In this document: in pieces, positions 1 to 9,220 of the stretch
How positions within the stretch are numbered: the first letter of the stretch is position 1
How the letters are laid out: every line of letters starts with the position of its first letter
Source of the DNA: Propionibacteriaceae bacterium P6A17
Lineage (GTDB): Bacteria > Actinomycetota > Actinomycetes > Propionibacteriales > Propionibacteriaceae
Direction: 5' to 3'
NCBI GenBank assembly: GCA_000619965.1
Contig: JHVD01000003.1
Coordinates: 176,000 to 239,999, forward strand
Length of the DNA stretch: 64,000 nucleotides
Position numbers and translations under genes: made by a program
The notes under the pieces: generated by a model
The model's input: only the letters and a program-made list of their open reading frames with translations
What the model was told of the DNA's origin: nothing
Database searches by the model: none

Positions 1-250
1 AGCTGCGCGCGGTGAGCATGATGACCGGCACCGCGACTCCTTGGCCACGGATGCGCTCCAGCACCTCGAACCCGTCGATGTCGGGCAGCCCGACGTCGAG
101 CACGATGAGGTCGAAGTCGCCGTGGATGGCCAGCGCGGCGCCGTCGATGCCGGAGGAGGTGGTGTGCGACGTGAACCCTGCGGCTTTGAGGCCCTTGGCG
201 ATGAAGCCTGCGATCCGCGACTCGTCCTCGATGATCAAGATGGTGCTCAT
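1..250 (-). CDS. Response regulator receiver domain (partial, runs off left edge)
   Basis: Only the first 83 residues are in the window; the gene continues beyond base 1. The visible part is a CheY-like receiver: the acidic pair E8-D9, the predicted phosphoacceptor D52 in the segment IVLDVGLPD, and the conserved segment VIMLTAR at the edge. The output domain is not visible; an OmpR-type winged helix would be usual but is not seen. The start codon ATG (250-248) overlaps the stop of the upstream histidine kinase as ATGA, so the two are translationally coupled and almost certainly form a kinase-regulator pair. Confidence 0.93.
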   Translation of the reverse strand, partial: MSTILIIEDESRIAGFIAKGLKAAGFTSHTTSSGIDGAALAIHGDFDLIVLDVGLPDIDGFEVLERIRGQGVAVPVIMLTARS

Positions 251-1701
251 GCGCTGCTCTCCCTGCTCGGTGCGATGGGTAGGGACATGGTGAAGGTGGA
301 GCCAACGCCGGGCGTCGAGTCGATGACGAGACTTCCGCCGTGCGCCTCGACGATGGACTCCACGATGCTGAGGCCCAGTCCTGCACCCTGCGTGAACGAC
401 ATCGCCTCGCTGGTGCGTGCGAACCGTTCCCGGACCCGCTGCAGCTCGCCGTCGGCGATGCCGATGCCCTGGTCTCGCACCCAGAGCTCGACGGTGCCCC
501 GGTGCAGCCTCGAACCGATCCAGATGCTCGAGCCCGGGGCGGAGTACTTGACGGCGTTGGCCGCGAGCTGGAGCCACGCCTGCGTGATGCGGCCGGAGTC
601 GATCCACGCCTCCGACGTGGCGACACGCTCGAGCAGCCACCTGCGCTCTCCGAGGGCCTTGGACTTCTCGAAGACGTCGTCGGTGAGCATCGCGAGGTCG
701 ATCCACTGGGGCTGCACGAAGTCGCTCTCGATGGACTTGGCCAGCAGGATCAGGTCGCCGACGAGGCCGTTCATGCGGTCGAGCTCGTCGATCGCGAGGT
801 CCCTCGTGGCGCGCACGTCGGCGGGATCCGTCGGGTCGATGAGCTCCAGGTGCCCGCGCACGACGGTGATCGGGGTGCGCAGCTCGTGGCCGATGTCGTC
901 GAGCAGCTGCCGCTGCCCCTCGACGGTGAGCTGCACCCGGTCGAGCATGCGGTTGATCGTCGCGGATAAGGCGGTGAGGTCGTCATTGCCGCGCAACGGC
1001 ACCCGGGTGGTGAGGTCGCGCTCGGAGATGGCGTCCGCTGCCCGACGAAGCTCCTCGATGGGCTTCAGCAGCCTGCCCACCAGACCCCACGCCACCAGGA
1101 TCACCGCGCCCATCATCACGAGCGCCACCGCGGCGTAGAGGGTCATCGTGCGGCGCAGCTCTCCCTCGGCCACGTCGCGGTCGAACACGTGCAGCAAGGC
1201 GCCGCGCGTGCCGTCGGCGCCCTCGACGGGGGCCAGCAGCACGTGGTAGTTGCCCTGCTCGGTGCGCACCGGCTCGATCCGTACGGACTCCGCGCGCACC
1301 CACGGAGTCACCAGGGCGATCAGCTCGCGGTCGTTCTCGGGGCGCAGCATCACGTCCTCCGACGCGACGAGCGCCACCTGGTCGCCGATGAAGCCGAGCT
1401 CACCCTCGGCGGGCGAGACGACCGTCCGTGCGAGGTAGGTCTTCAGCAGCCGTTCGGGGCCGGCGAAACGCTCCCCGGTCTCCGGGTCGACGCCCTCGGA
1501 GGACAGCACCCGCAGCTCGCCGTGGATGATCTCGAGCTGGTGATGGATGTCGTCGGAGATCCGGCGGTCCTGCACGAGCGCGACGATCGCACCGGCCGCC
1601 GCCAACGTGACGAGGGTGAGCAGGATCATCGTCCACATGATGCGCACCCGGATCGTCGCCTTGTGGTCGACGGGGCCCACCTCGCTCATCACCCGGCCCA
1701 T
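247..1701 (-). CDS. Membrane sensor histidine kinase
   Basis: Sensor kinase of a two-component system, 484 residues. It has a transmembrane segment at about residues 22-44, an extracytoplasmic sensing region of about 140 residues, a second transmembrane segment near 188-209, a HAMP linker (about 210-262), a HisKA dimerisation domain with H272 in DIGHELRTP, and a HATPase_c domain with the G boxes DQGIGI and GAGLGLSIV near the end. The start could also be the ATG at residue 5. It lies 19 bp downstream of the glycosyltransferase gene on the same strand and overlaps its response regulator by 4 bp, so it may sense envelope or polysaccharide status. The ligand is unknown. Confidence 0.93.
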   Translation of the reverse strand: MGRVMSEVGPVDHKATIRVRIMWTMILLTLVTLAAAGAIVALVQDRRISDDIHHQLEIIHGELRVLSSEGVDPETGERFAGPERLLKTYLARTVVSPAEGELGFIGDQVALVASEDVMLRPENDRELIALVTPWVRAESVRIEPVRTEQGNYHVLLAPVEGADGTRGALLHVFDRDVAEGELRRTMTLYAAVALVMMGAVILVAWGLVGRLLKPIEELRRAADAISERDLTTRVPLRGNDDLTALSATINRMLDRVQLTVEGQRQLLDDIGHELRTPITVVRGHLELIDPTDPADVRATRDLAIDELDRMNGLVGDLILLAKSIESDFVQPQWIDLAMLTDDVFEKSKALGERRWLLERVATSEAWIDSGRITQAWLQLAANAVKYSAPGSSIWIGSRLHRGTVELWVRDQGIGIADGELQRVRERFARTSEAMSFTQGAGLGLSIVESIVEAHGGSLVIDSTPGVGSTFTMSLPIAPSRESSA

Positions 1702-1720
1702 TCTGCCCGAGACACCCCCG

Positions 1721-2929
1721 TCAAGCGGTCACGGTCCGAACGCCGGTCCGCTCCAGCTTGTTCCACTTCGCCTCGTCACCGCGCGCCTCCTGCCACAGGG
1801 CCCGGATGGTCACGAGCGCCATCATCACCGACAGCGGGACCCACAGGGGCAACACGATGAGCAGTCGGAGGTCGCGCCAAGCGCGGTCGAGGACGATGCT
1901 GAGCGTCGTCACGCCCAGCGCGAGCCCCATCCCCGCCCACGCGAGGACGCCGAGGAGGCCGTCGAACGTGAGCTGCCCTGCCGCCACCGCGACGATCGTC
2001 AGCGCGAGCGTGGCAAGCTGCAGGACGGGCAGGCCCAGCAGCCCGATGACGTTGAGCGGAAGGTAGACGTCGACGGGGCGACGGGGCACCTGGCGGAAGC
2101 GCTCGCGGTGGCGCCGCACGGTCTGGATGAGGCCCCGCTGCCAGCGCACGCGCTGCCGCCACAGGCCCCCCAGCGTCGACGGGACCTCGGCCAGCACGAG
2201 CGCGCGCGGCGCGAACTCGACGTCGTAGCCCGCGAACTGCACCCGCCACGTGAGCTCGAGGTCCTCGCCGACGGTGTCGGTGCGGAATCCGCCGAGGCGC
2301 CGCACCAGGTCGGCGCGGAAGGCGCCGGAATTGCCCGCGACGATCGGCAGCATCCCGGTGAGCGCCAGCGCGCGTCGGGTCATGCCGGTGCCCACGTGGG
2401 TGAGCAGCGCCAGCAGCGCGGTGAGCGGCGAGTGGACGTTGATGGGCTGGTCGTTGCCGCACACGGCGCCGACACGCTCGTGGCGGAAGCCTGCGAGCAG
2501 CTCGGGGATCGTGCGCGGCGTGAAGACGCCGTCGGCGTCGACGAACACCAGGATCTCGCCGGTGGCGCGCTCGATGCCGGCATTCAGCGCCGAGCCCTTG
2601 CCGCCGTTGCGCTTCCAGATCACCCTGACCCGCGGGTCGTGCTCGTACTCGCGCATGATCCGCAGGGTGTCGTCGGTGGACCCGTCGTCGACGAGGATCA
2701 GCTCGAGGTTGCGGTAGCCGCAGCGGAGGATCGAGTCGACGCACGGGCGCAGCACCACGGACTCGTTGTAGGCGGGGATGACGACGCTCACCTTCGCTCC
2801 GGGCGTGACCGCCGGCGCGGTGCGCTGGCGCAGCTCGAACAGGACCGACAGCGGGTACAGCGCCCAGTTCAGGACACCGAGGATGAGGCCGGGGATCGCG
2901 ACCGCCAGCAGCAAGGGGATCAGATCCAC
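1721..2929 (-). CDS. Membrane glycosyltransferase, family 2 (processive polysaccharide synthase type)
   Basis: Predicted inverting family 2 glycosyltransferase, 402 residues. Order: N-terminal membrane segment, GT-A domain starting at VSVVIPAYNE, nucleotide-sugar binding DDGSTDD, the DAD metal site (VDADG), acceptor-site GEDLE, the QRVRWQRG motif typical of processive synthases such as PgaC/IcaA, HasA and BcsA, then three or four C-terminal membrane helices. GTG at 2929 is chosen as start because it overlaps the end of the ATP-grasp gene by 10 bp; longer in-frame extensions lie inside that gene. Neighbouring PIG-L deacetylase and ATP-grasp genes suggest a modified, possibly amino-sugar, surface polysaccharide. 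The product is inferred, not known. Confidence 0.9.
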   Translation of the reverse strand: MDLIPLLLAVAIPGLILGVLNWALYPLSVLFELRQRTAPAVTPGAKVSVVIPAYNESVVLRPCVDSILRCGYRNLELILVDDGSTDDTLRIMREYEHDPRVRVIWKRNGGKGSALNAGIERATGEILVFVDADGVFTPRTIPELLAGFRHERVGAVCGNDQPINVHSPLTALLALLTHVGTGMTRRALALTGMLPIVAGNSGAFRADLVRRLGGFRTDTVGEDLELTWRVQFAGYDVEFAPRALVLAEVPSTLGGLWRQRVRWQRGLIQTVRRHRERFRQVPRRPVDVYLPLNVIGLLGLPVLQLATLALTIVAVAAGQLTFDGLLGVLAWAGMGLALGVTTLSIVLDRAWRDLRLLIVLPLWVPLSVMMALVTIRALWQEARGDEAKWNKLERTGVRTVTA

Positions 2930-3774
2930 GCCGACACCTCGCGCTGGGCGGACTGCGCGAGGACCGCGTCGAGCACCTCGGGGGCGTGGGCGCTGTTGGC
3001 GCCGAAGCGCGCGTTCACCTCCAGCACGACGGGGGTGCCGTCGGCGCGACGGCGCACGTCGACGTCGGCCGGGCCCGTCAGGCCCAACGCCCGGCAGGCG
3101 GCGACCGCGACGTCGGCGACGGCGGCGTCGGTGGTGCGGCGCACCCCGGTGGCGTTGGCGACGCGGCCCTGCTTCAACCCGGTCTTCTCCAGCACGACGA
3201 CGACGTCCTGGGCGGGCTCGGGCGCGATCCACACGTTGGGGCAGTACTCCGCCCCCGGGACGAACTCGCCGATGATCGTCTCGGCCCCGTACTGCGCGGA
3301 AGGCCACTGGTCGTGCACCTCGACGCCGCGGCCGCCGCGCGAGACGCGCGGCTTGGTGAGGCACGGCAGGCCGATCCAGGAGCGCAGGGCGTCGTCGGAG
3401 CGTCCCCCGACGACGCTGCGCGGCACCGGCACGCCGGCACGCTCGAGCACGCCGTGGGTCAGCCACTTGTCGGCGGCCGCGCGCACCCCGTCGAGGGGCC
3501 CTACGAGCACCTCCGGCATCCCTGCCGCCGCGACGAGCGGCAGCTCCTCGGACACCGTGGGGATGACGAGGTCGACGCCCAGCTCGGCGACGAGGCCCCG
3601 AAGCTCCGCGAGGTAGCCGGGGTCGGCGACGGGTTTGGCGGCCAGCACCGGGATCGCGTCCAGGCGGGGGCGCGGGGCGAGGTCGGTGCCGACGACGTCG
3701 ATGCCGCGGGCGGAGAGTTGGCCCAGCAGGGACGCGCCGGCGGGGCCTGCGGCGCCGGTGACGAGGACGCGCAT
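2920..3774 (-). CDS. ATP-grasp family protein (carbamoyl-phosphate-synthase-like ligase)
   Basis: An N-terminal Rossmann-like segment (MRVLVTGAAGPAGASLL) resembles CarB/PylC-type ATP-grasp proteins. The central and C-terminal parts carry ATP-grasp features: the lysine of CLTKPRVSRGGRGV, a glycine-rich loop, and the metal-binding segment VVLEVNARFG near the end. These enzymes join a carboxylate to an amine or thiol via an acyl-phosphate. About 284 residues from the ATG at 3774; a GTG at 3777 is an alternative. It overlaps both neighbours by a few bases, so it sits inside the polysaccharide operon. The substrate cannot be deduced; decorating a sugar or cell-envelope precursor with an amino acid is one possibility. 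Confidence 0.85.
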   Translation of the reverse strand: MRVLVTGAAGPAGASLLGQLSARGIDVVGTDLAPRPRLDAIPVLAAKPVADPGYLAELRGLVAELGVDLVIPTVSEELPLVAAAGMPEVLVGPLDGVRAAADKWLTHGVLERAGVPVPRSVVGGRSDDALRSWIGLPCLTKPRVSRGGRGVEVHDQWPSAQYGAETIIGEFVPGAEYCPNVWIAPEPAQDVVVVLEKTGLKQGRVANATGVRRTTDAAVADVAVAACRALGLTGPADVDVRRRADGTPVVLEVNARFGANSAHAPEVLDAVLAQSAQREVSAWI

Positions 3775-4679
3775 CACAGCACCCCGCCGAATCCCGGCAC
3801 ACGCACGGCCTCGAACCCCTCGGCCACGCCGAGCTTCGACTGGGAGCCGCGGAACGTGGCCATCGCGTGCAGCGTGTCCCGGCCCATGTAGGGCTTGTCA
3901 GACTGGTCGTGGTGGATGGCGACGGCCGACGCCTTCACGTCGAGGTAGTCGTCGATGTCGACGAACACCTGCGGCGAGAAGTCCTTCGTCACCGACGGCG
4001 ACTCGAAGCAGAGGATGGCGGGATGCTTGCGCCCGGCGCGCATCGTCGCCCAGTGGACGGCCGCGTGGTCCTGGTGCTGGTCGTTGCGGGAATGGGTGAG
4101 CACCAGATCCGGCGACAACGAGCGCAGCTTGGCCTCAATGGCCTCCACCATCTCCTGTTCGTGGCTGGAGAGCCTCGTGTCCGGCAGCCCGACGACGGTG
4201 CACTCGGCCAAGCCCATGAACGCGGCACCCCGGTAGGCCTCGTCGGGGCGGGTGGCGGCGTTGCCGCCGACGGAGCCGTCGCTCATGACGAGGGCGTGGA
4301 TCTCGTGCCCGGCGTCCGCGAGCCGCGCGAGGGTGCCCCCGCAGGCGAGCTCGAGGTCGTCGGGGTGGGCGCCGATCGCCAGCACGCGACGAGGGCGCGC
4401 GACCGGCTTCGGCCCGATCGTCGCGACGGCACCCACGACGAGCTGGGCGATCACCGTCCCGGCGGACGCGACAAGCACCGCGCGGTGGAACGTCGTTGCC
4501 GTGGTGGCGCCGGAGGCGACGACGTTGGCCGGGATCAGCAGGAACCCGCTCGTGATGACGAAGAGCTGGAAGGAGCGGAAGTGGCGGATGCGCCGTCGCA
4601 GGGACGACTCCGCGAACACGATGACCAACAAGGTGGCGAGCAACGCCACGGCGGCGACGAGGTGGGCTGAGATCTGCAT
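3774..4679 (-). CDS. PIG-L family deacetylase with N-terminal membrane domain
   Basis: Predicted zinc-dependent N-acetylglucosamine de-N-acetylase (LmbE/PIG-L family). The catalytic zinc motif AHPDD is present in AIGAHPDDLEL, as is the second metal histidine segment HSRNDQHQDH. Three hydrophobic helices at the N-terminus, about residues 5-85, place the catalytic domain at the membrane, unlike soluble MshB. The start is taken as ATG 4679 (MQISAHLVAA), since upstream codons to 4715 lack a clear ribosome site. It is the first gene of a five-gene minus-strand run (deacetylase, ATP-grasp, glycosyltransferase, kinase, regulator). A role in deacetylating a GlcNAc-containing polymer or lipid precursor is inferred from this context. 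Confidence 0.88.
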   Translation of the reverse strand: MQISAHLVAAVALLATLLVIVFAESSLRRRIRHFRSFQLFVITSGFLLIPANVVASGATTATTFHRAVLVASAGTVIAQLVVGAVATIGPKPVARPRRVLAIGAHPDDLELACGGTLARLADAGHEIHALVMSDGSVGGNAATRPDEAYRGAAFMGLAECTVVGLPDTRLSSHEQEMVEAIEAKLRSLSPDLVLTHSRNDQHQDHAAVHWATMRAGRKHPAILCFESPSVTKDFSPQVFVDIDDYLDVKASAVAIHHDQSDKPYMGRDTLHAMATFRGSQSKLGVAEGFEAVRVPGFGGVL

Positions 4680-4725
4680 GGCCACCAGCGTGGCGCCCGG
4701 CGCTGAGCCGGCCATGAGGCGGTTC

Positions 4726-4763
4726 TGAGAGTGTTCTCATGCACGACGATGAGAACACTCTCA
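4726..4763. promoter_or_regulatory. Double dyad operator-like element
   Basis: Two 14-bp dyads, TGAGAGTGTTCTCA (4726-4739) and TGAGAACACTCTCA (4750-4763), are mirror images, so the whole block is also a perfect 15-bp inverted repeat around an 8-bp spacer. It lies between the divergent PIG-L and poly-Asp protein genes. Two dimer sites 24 bp apart look like an operator. A hairpin is also possible, but a terminator is unlikely between divergent genes. The binding protein is unknown. Confidence 0.55.
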
Positions 4764-4834
4764 TCGAAGTCGGTGCGGGTTCCTCATCTTCGGAGGGTTG
4801 CATGGACGACATCGACTTCGAGAAAGGACTCAGC

Positions 4835-5368
<534 letters not shown>

Positions 5369-5398
5369 CGGGCTCTGTCCAAGGCAACGATGACTGGG

Positions 5399-5439
5399 CT
5401 CGGGGGATCGCGCGACCGGCGGCTGCGCGATCCCCCGAG
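5399..5439 (+). terminator. Hairpin terminator after the poly-Asp gene
   Basis: Perfect 15-bp inverted repeat (5399-5413 and 5425-5439; arm CTCGGGGGATCGCGC) with an 11-bp loop, 30 bp after the stop codon. No T-tract follows, as is common in high-GC actinobacteria. Confidence 0.7.
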
Positions 5440-5527
5440 TCGTGTGGTGGGCGCGTTCGCTCGTGCGCGTTGAGCAATGAGCCCGGAGGGCGTGGGCAGG
5501 CGGGCCGCCCGTCGTAGGCTGGGCCCC

Positions 5528-6517
5528 ATGAAGGTACTCATCACTGGAGGCGCCGGCTACATCGGCTCCACCGTGGCCTCGGCGTGCGAGGACGCCGGCC
5601 ACGAGGTGGTCATCCTCGACGACTTCTCCACCGGGCGACGCGAGTTCATCGGGTCCAGGGCACTGTACGAGGGCGACATCGCCGACGGGGCGCTCATCGA
5701 CCGCATCTTCGCCGAGCACCACATCGACGCCGTCGTGCACTGCGCGGCGAAGATCGTGGTGCCCGAGTCCGTCGCGGACCCGCTCGGCTACTACGACAAC
5801 AACGTCGGCAAGACCGTCACCCTGCTCCAATCCCTCGTCCGCAACGGCAACCAGCGGTTCCTGTTCTCGTCGTCGGCCTCGATCTACGCCCCCGACGAGC
5901 ACTTCGTCGTCACCGAGGACTCCCCGCTGCAGCCGGGCTCCCCGTACGCGAAGACGAAGTACCTCGTGGAGATGATCCTCCAGGACGTCCCCGCCGCCAC
6001 CGGCATGCGCGTGCTCAGCCTGCGCTACTTCAACCCGATCGGCACCGACCCGAAGCTCCGCTCCGGCCAGCAGCTCGAGAAGCCGACGCACGTACTCGCG
6101 AAGCTGCTCGAGGCGTGGCAGAACCACGAGACGTTCACCGTCACCGGCGTCGACTGGCCCACCCGCGACGGCTCCGGCATCCGCGACTTCATCCACGTCT
6201 GGGATCTGGCCCGCGCCCACGTCGCCGCCCTCGAGCACTTCGACGAGGCCACCGCCGACAACCCCTACCAGGTGTTCAACATCGGCACTGGCAACGGCGT
6301 CACCGTCAAGGAGCTCGCCGCCAGCTTCGAGGAGATCTCGGGTGACCCGCTGAAGGTGCAGTTCGGCCCGCCGCGCCCGGGCGACGTCGCAGGCGTCTAC
6401 ACCGTCTCGACGAAGGCCCGCGACGTCCTCGGTTGGAAGGCCGAGCTCACCGAGACCGAGGCTGTCCGCGACGCGATCGCCTGGCTGCCCAAGCGCAAGG
6501 AGATGCTGGGCTACTGA
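5528..6517 (+). CDS. galE: UDP-glucose 4-epimerase
   Basis: NAD-dependent short-chain dehydrogenase/epimerase, 329 residues, the usual GalE length. It interconverts UDP-glucose and UDP-galactose, supplying activated sugar for polysaccharide synthesis or galactose use. The N-terminal NAD-binding loop GGAGYIG, the serine of SSSASIY and the catalytic YAKTK (YxxxK) are all present, followed by the usual C-terminal substrate domain. The start is ATG 5528, which begins directly with the β-strand MKVLITGG; a longer frame to 5477 adds only low-complexity residues. It stands alone between two hairpin terminators, so it is probably monocistronic. Confidence 0.95.
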   Translation: MKVLITGGAGYIGSTVASACEDAGHEVVILDDFSTGRREFIGSRALYEGDIADGALIDRIFAEHHIDAVVHCAAKIVVPESVADPLGYYDNNVGKTVTLLQSLVRNGNQRFLFSSSASIYAPDEHFVVTEDSPLQPGSPYAKTKYLVEMILQDVPAATGMRVLSLRYFNPIGTDPKLRSGQQLEKPTHVLAKLLEAWQNHETFTVTGVDWPTRDGSGIRDFIHVWDLARAHVAALEHFDEATADNPYQVFNIGTGNGVTVKELAASFEEISGDPLKVQFGPPRPGDVAGVYTVSTKARDVLGWKAELTETEAVRDAIAWLPKRKEMLGY

Positions 6518-6537
6518 GCCTCCAGCCCCAACGCACC

Positions 6538-6578
6538 GCCATCGGCCCGGACCCCGCGCGAGGGTCCGGGCCGATGGC
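6538..6578 (+). terminator. Hairpin terminator after galE
   Basis: Perfect 17-bp inverted repeat (6538-6554 with 6562-6578; arm GCCATCGGCCCGGACCC) around a 7-bp loop, 20 bp after the galE stop. Very stable GC-rich stem without a T-tract. Confidence 0.8.
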
Positions 6579-6761
6579 GTCATGCTGCGCTGCGCGTTGG
6601 GGAAGGAAGCCGAGCCTGACTGGATCTTCGCAGTGGAGCATGGGATGTGCGGAGGGGCGAGGATTGTGCTCCGGGGCACGCCCCGCGCAGCGACGGGAGC
6701 TCCCACGCGCCGTCCAGAAACTTGACAGCATGCCAGTCGACTATCAGGAGCCAGTGCTCCT

Positions 6762-7254
6762 TCAAGCGCAAGGGGAATCTTCTGGTGCTACTGGGAACCC
6801 GCAGCATTGAACGTCAAGTTCGAACCAGTCTCCATCGACGATGAGCGACAGGAGTCCTTCATCCGGGCGGCCCATGAGACGGGTTCGAAGTAGTCCGTAG
6901 TGACCGTCTCCCTCTTCGAGGACGATCTTCCCAACCTGCCGCGCACTGATCTCCGAACGACGCTCCCAAACCATTCGGATGCAGACGCCACGGGATCTCG
7001 GCTCGACTGGGGAAGGGCTCACCTCCGACGTATCCCATCATCGGCAAGGCCAGCATGTCGTCCTCCACCATCAACCTCTTGAGGTGGAAGTCAGCCTGCA
7101 CATCGGCCAGGTGGCCTTGCACGTGGCCTTCAGGCTCGATGTGGGAGATGCGCCATGATCCAAAGTCTTGGTCAGTGCAAGAGATGCCGTGAATCGCCTT
7201 CCGCTCCTCCTCTGCAGGCACAGCCGCACGAAAATCGGCTGTTGTAATGCCCAT
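6762..7254 (-). pseudogene. Unknown protein gene interrupted by a frameshift
   Basis: Reading from ATG 7254 gives a coherent sequence (MGITTADFRAA, then a hydrophilic region ending near GYVGGEPFP). It then loses sense, while a second frame opens around 7022 and continues plausibly (CIRMVWERRSEISARQ, ending DVQCCGFPVAPEDSPCA at 6762). The two reading frames join if one base is gained or lost between about 6980 and 7025, giving about 164 residues. No family is recognised. The stretch looks less GC-rich than its neighbours, hinting at acquired or decaying DNA. The 6580-6760 interval beyond it has no convincing gene. A sequencing error would also explain the break. Confidence 0.45.
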
Positions 7255-7371
7255 TCGTTGGTCTTCGACGGGGGTGGGGTCGAATTTGTCCCATCGCCGT
7301 GACGGCCCCGGGACGCCACTCGCGGGGGTGATGCCCCGGTGAACCCGCTTCAGCCAAGGGCGGATGGGTGC

Positions 7372-7491
7372 TCAGTCGGTGGCCTCGGCCCACAGCTCGC
7401 GACGACGGCGCGCCTCGCGACGCTCCACGATGGAGAACCCGACGAGGACCACGACGATCGCCGCGAACGCCGGCAACAACTTGCGCAACAT
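7372..7491 (-). CDS. Small single-pass membrane protein (39 aa)
   Basis: ATG 7491 to TGA 7372 encodes 39 residues: a short basic start (MLRKLLP), one hydrophobic helix at about residues 8-21, a charged Arg-rich stretch, and the ending LWAEATD. The combination of one helix, basic linker and a C-terminus of the LWAEATD type matches small uncharacterised actinobacterial proteins I recall. That match is from memory and unverified. It is on the same strand as the Wzz/BY-kinase gene and starts 83 bp after its stop codon, so it may be co-transcribed. Function unknown. Confidence 0.6.
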   Translation of the reverse strand: MLRKLLPAFAAIVVVLVGFSIVERREARRRRELWAEATD

Positions 7492-7574
7492 GACTACAGC
7501 CTAGGCGGTCCTCCCGGAGGCGGGCGGGATCGTCGGCCATCGCCGCGGGAGGCCGACGATCAGCCGCGGCGGCA

Positions 7575-9122
7575 TCACGCGCCGCGACGCGGGCCGGACG
7601 ACGCGTCCGCAGTGCGCTGGTACGGCGCCAGCCGCGGCCCACCAGGGATGGAGGAGCTCGCCGAGGCGTCGCGCTCGCGACGCTCCCTCTCCCCCTTCGG
7701 ATCGTAGCCGTAGTAGTAGGACGACCCGTAGCCGTAGTCCTTGCCGTAGCCGTAGACGACCTCGCCCATCTGCCGCCTGCTGGCCCCGTTGACGACGGTG
7801 CCCAGCAGATTCGCGCCCACCTGGTTGAGCGCCTCCGCTGCCAGCCCTGCCTGCTCCTTGTGCGTGTTGGCGACGCGCACGACGAGCAGCGTCCCGTCGG
7901 TCACGGCGGCGATGAGGCCGGCGTCGGTGACGGGCAGCAACGGCGGCGCGTCGACGATCACGAAGTAGTGCTGGGCAAGATCCTCGATCAGCTGGGCCAT
8001 CGCCTGCGACCCGACGACCTCGCTCGGGTTCGGCGGAATCCGGCCCGCCGTCAGCACCCTGAGGCAAGGCGTCCCGCTGTCCTGCAGCGCCTCCTCGGCG
8101 CTCACGTCGCCGGTCAGCACCTCGGTGAGCCCGAGGCGGCCGTCGAGGTGGAACGCCCTCGCCTGCATCGGCTTGCGCAGGTCCGCGTCGATCAGCACCA
8201 CCCGTTGCCCAGACTCCGCCAGGACGCGCGCCAGGTTGGCCGACACCGTCGACTTGCCCTCGCCGGGGTTGGGAGAGGTCACCACGATCGAGTGCAGCGG
8301 CTTGTCGAGCTGCGCGAAACGCAGGTTGGTGCGCAGCTTGCGCAGCGCCTCTGACGCCATGCCCGTCGCCTTCGCGTCCGCAGCGCGCTTGCGTTGCTTG
8401 CCGAGCTCGGGGGTGCGGGGGATCACGCCGAGCACGGACTTCTTCGTCGCGTGCTCCACATCCTCCTTCGTGCGGATGCGGGAGTCGACGACGCGGCGGG
8501 CCACCGCGCCGGCGACGCCGAGCAACAGCCCCGCCGCCAGCCCGAGCAGCAGGTTGGTCGGCCAGTCGGGCGAGGATGGTCGCGACGGCAACACCGCCGG
8601 CTCGAAGTTGACGAGCGCGACGGAGGGGGTGCCACCAGAGGGCATCTTGTCGAGCGAGCCCGCATCCTGCGCCTCGGCGGCGCTGGGCTGCAACGTCTCC
8701 ATCTTGTGGATGACTTTCGCCATCGCCTGGATGCCGGCGTTGGCGCGGGCCTGCGCCTCCTCGGGCGACGTGCCTGTGCTCTCGACCCGCAGGATGCTCG
8801 AGCCCGGGACGATGGCCGCGGTGATCGGTGCGGCGGTCAGTTGCTGCGCCTGCAAGATGGTGCCCATCTCGGTCGTCACGGTCTTGGTCTCTGCCAACGG
8901 CAAGTACTGCTGGACCCGCTGCGCCGCGAACGTCGTCGCGGACTGGGCGTTATAGACGCTTCCCCCGGGAGCCGTCGCGATCACGTAGCCGTTGGCCGAG
9001 GCCGTGTACACCACCGGCAGCGTCAGGGTCCACAGCCCAGCGACGGCGACCCCCGCCACGGCACACAGCACGATCGCCGCCCACGCGCGACGAATGATGC
9101 GCAGCGCATCGATGACCGTCAT
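7575..9122 (-). CDS. Polysaccharide co-polymerase / bacterial tyrosine kinase fusion (Wzz-BY-kinase), copy 1
   Basis: 515 residues from ATG 9122, behind a GGTGGGTGGTG ribosome-site-like stretch. Wzz-type chain-length domain: membrane helix at about residues 15-34, an extracellular coiled region, and a second helix at about 189-208. A cytoplasmic BY-kinase domain follows: Walker A (PNPGEGKST, about 285-292), Walker A' (IDADLRKP, about 311-318) and Walker B (VIVDAPP). The tail holds a tyrosine cluster (about 450-472) typical of autophosphorylation sites. Such proteins control polymerisation and export of capsule or exopolysaccharide. A close paralogue is at 9534-11108. Confidence 0.92.
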   Translation of the reverse strand: MTVIDALRIIRRAWAAIVLCAVAGVAVAGLWTLTLPVVYTASANGYVIATAPGGSVYNAQSATTFAAQRVQQYLPLAETKTVTTEMGTILQAQQLTAAPITAAIVPGSSILRVESTGTSPEEAQARANAGIQAMAKVIHKMETLQPSAAEAQDAGSLDKMPSGGTPSVALVNFEPAVLPSRPSSPDWPTNLLLGLAAGLLLGVAGAVARRVVDSRIRTKEDVEHATKKSVLGVIPRTPELGKQRKRAADAKATGMASEALRKLRTNLRFAQLDKPLHSIVVTSPNPGEGKSTVSANLARVLAESGQRVVLIDADLRKPMQARAFHLDGRLGLTEVLTGDVSAEEALQDSGTPCLRVLTAGRIPPNPSEVVGSQAMAQLIEDLAQHYFVIVDAPPLLPVTDAGLIAAVTDGTLLVVRVANTHKEQAGLAAEALNQVGANLLGTVVNGASRRQMGEVVYGYGKDYGYGSSYYYGYDPKGERERRERDASASSSIPGGPRLAPYQRTADASSGPRRGA

Positions 9123-9220
9123 CTCACCACCCACCTTCCCGGATACCCCACGAGTGTAGGTGACGATCCGCGTCCGGCCCCAACCGCGCAGCGCCTCGTC
9201 CCCACGCCTACGATGGCCGC

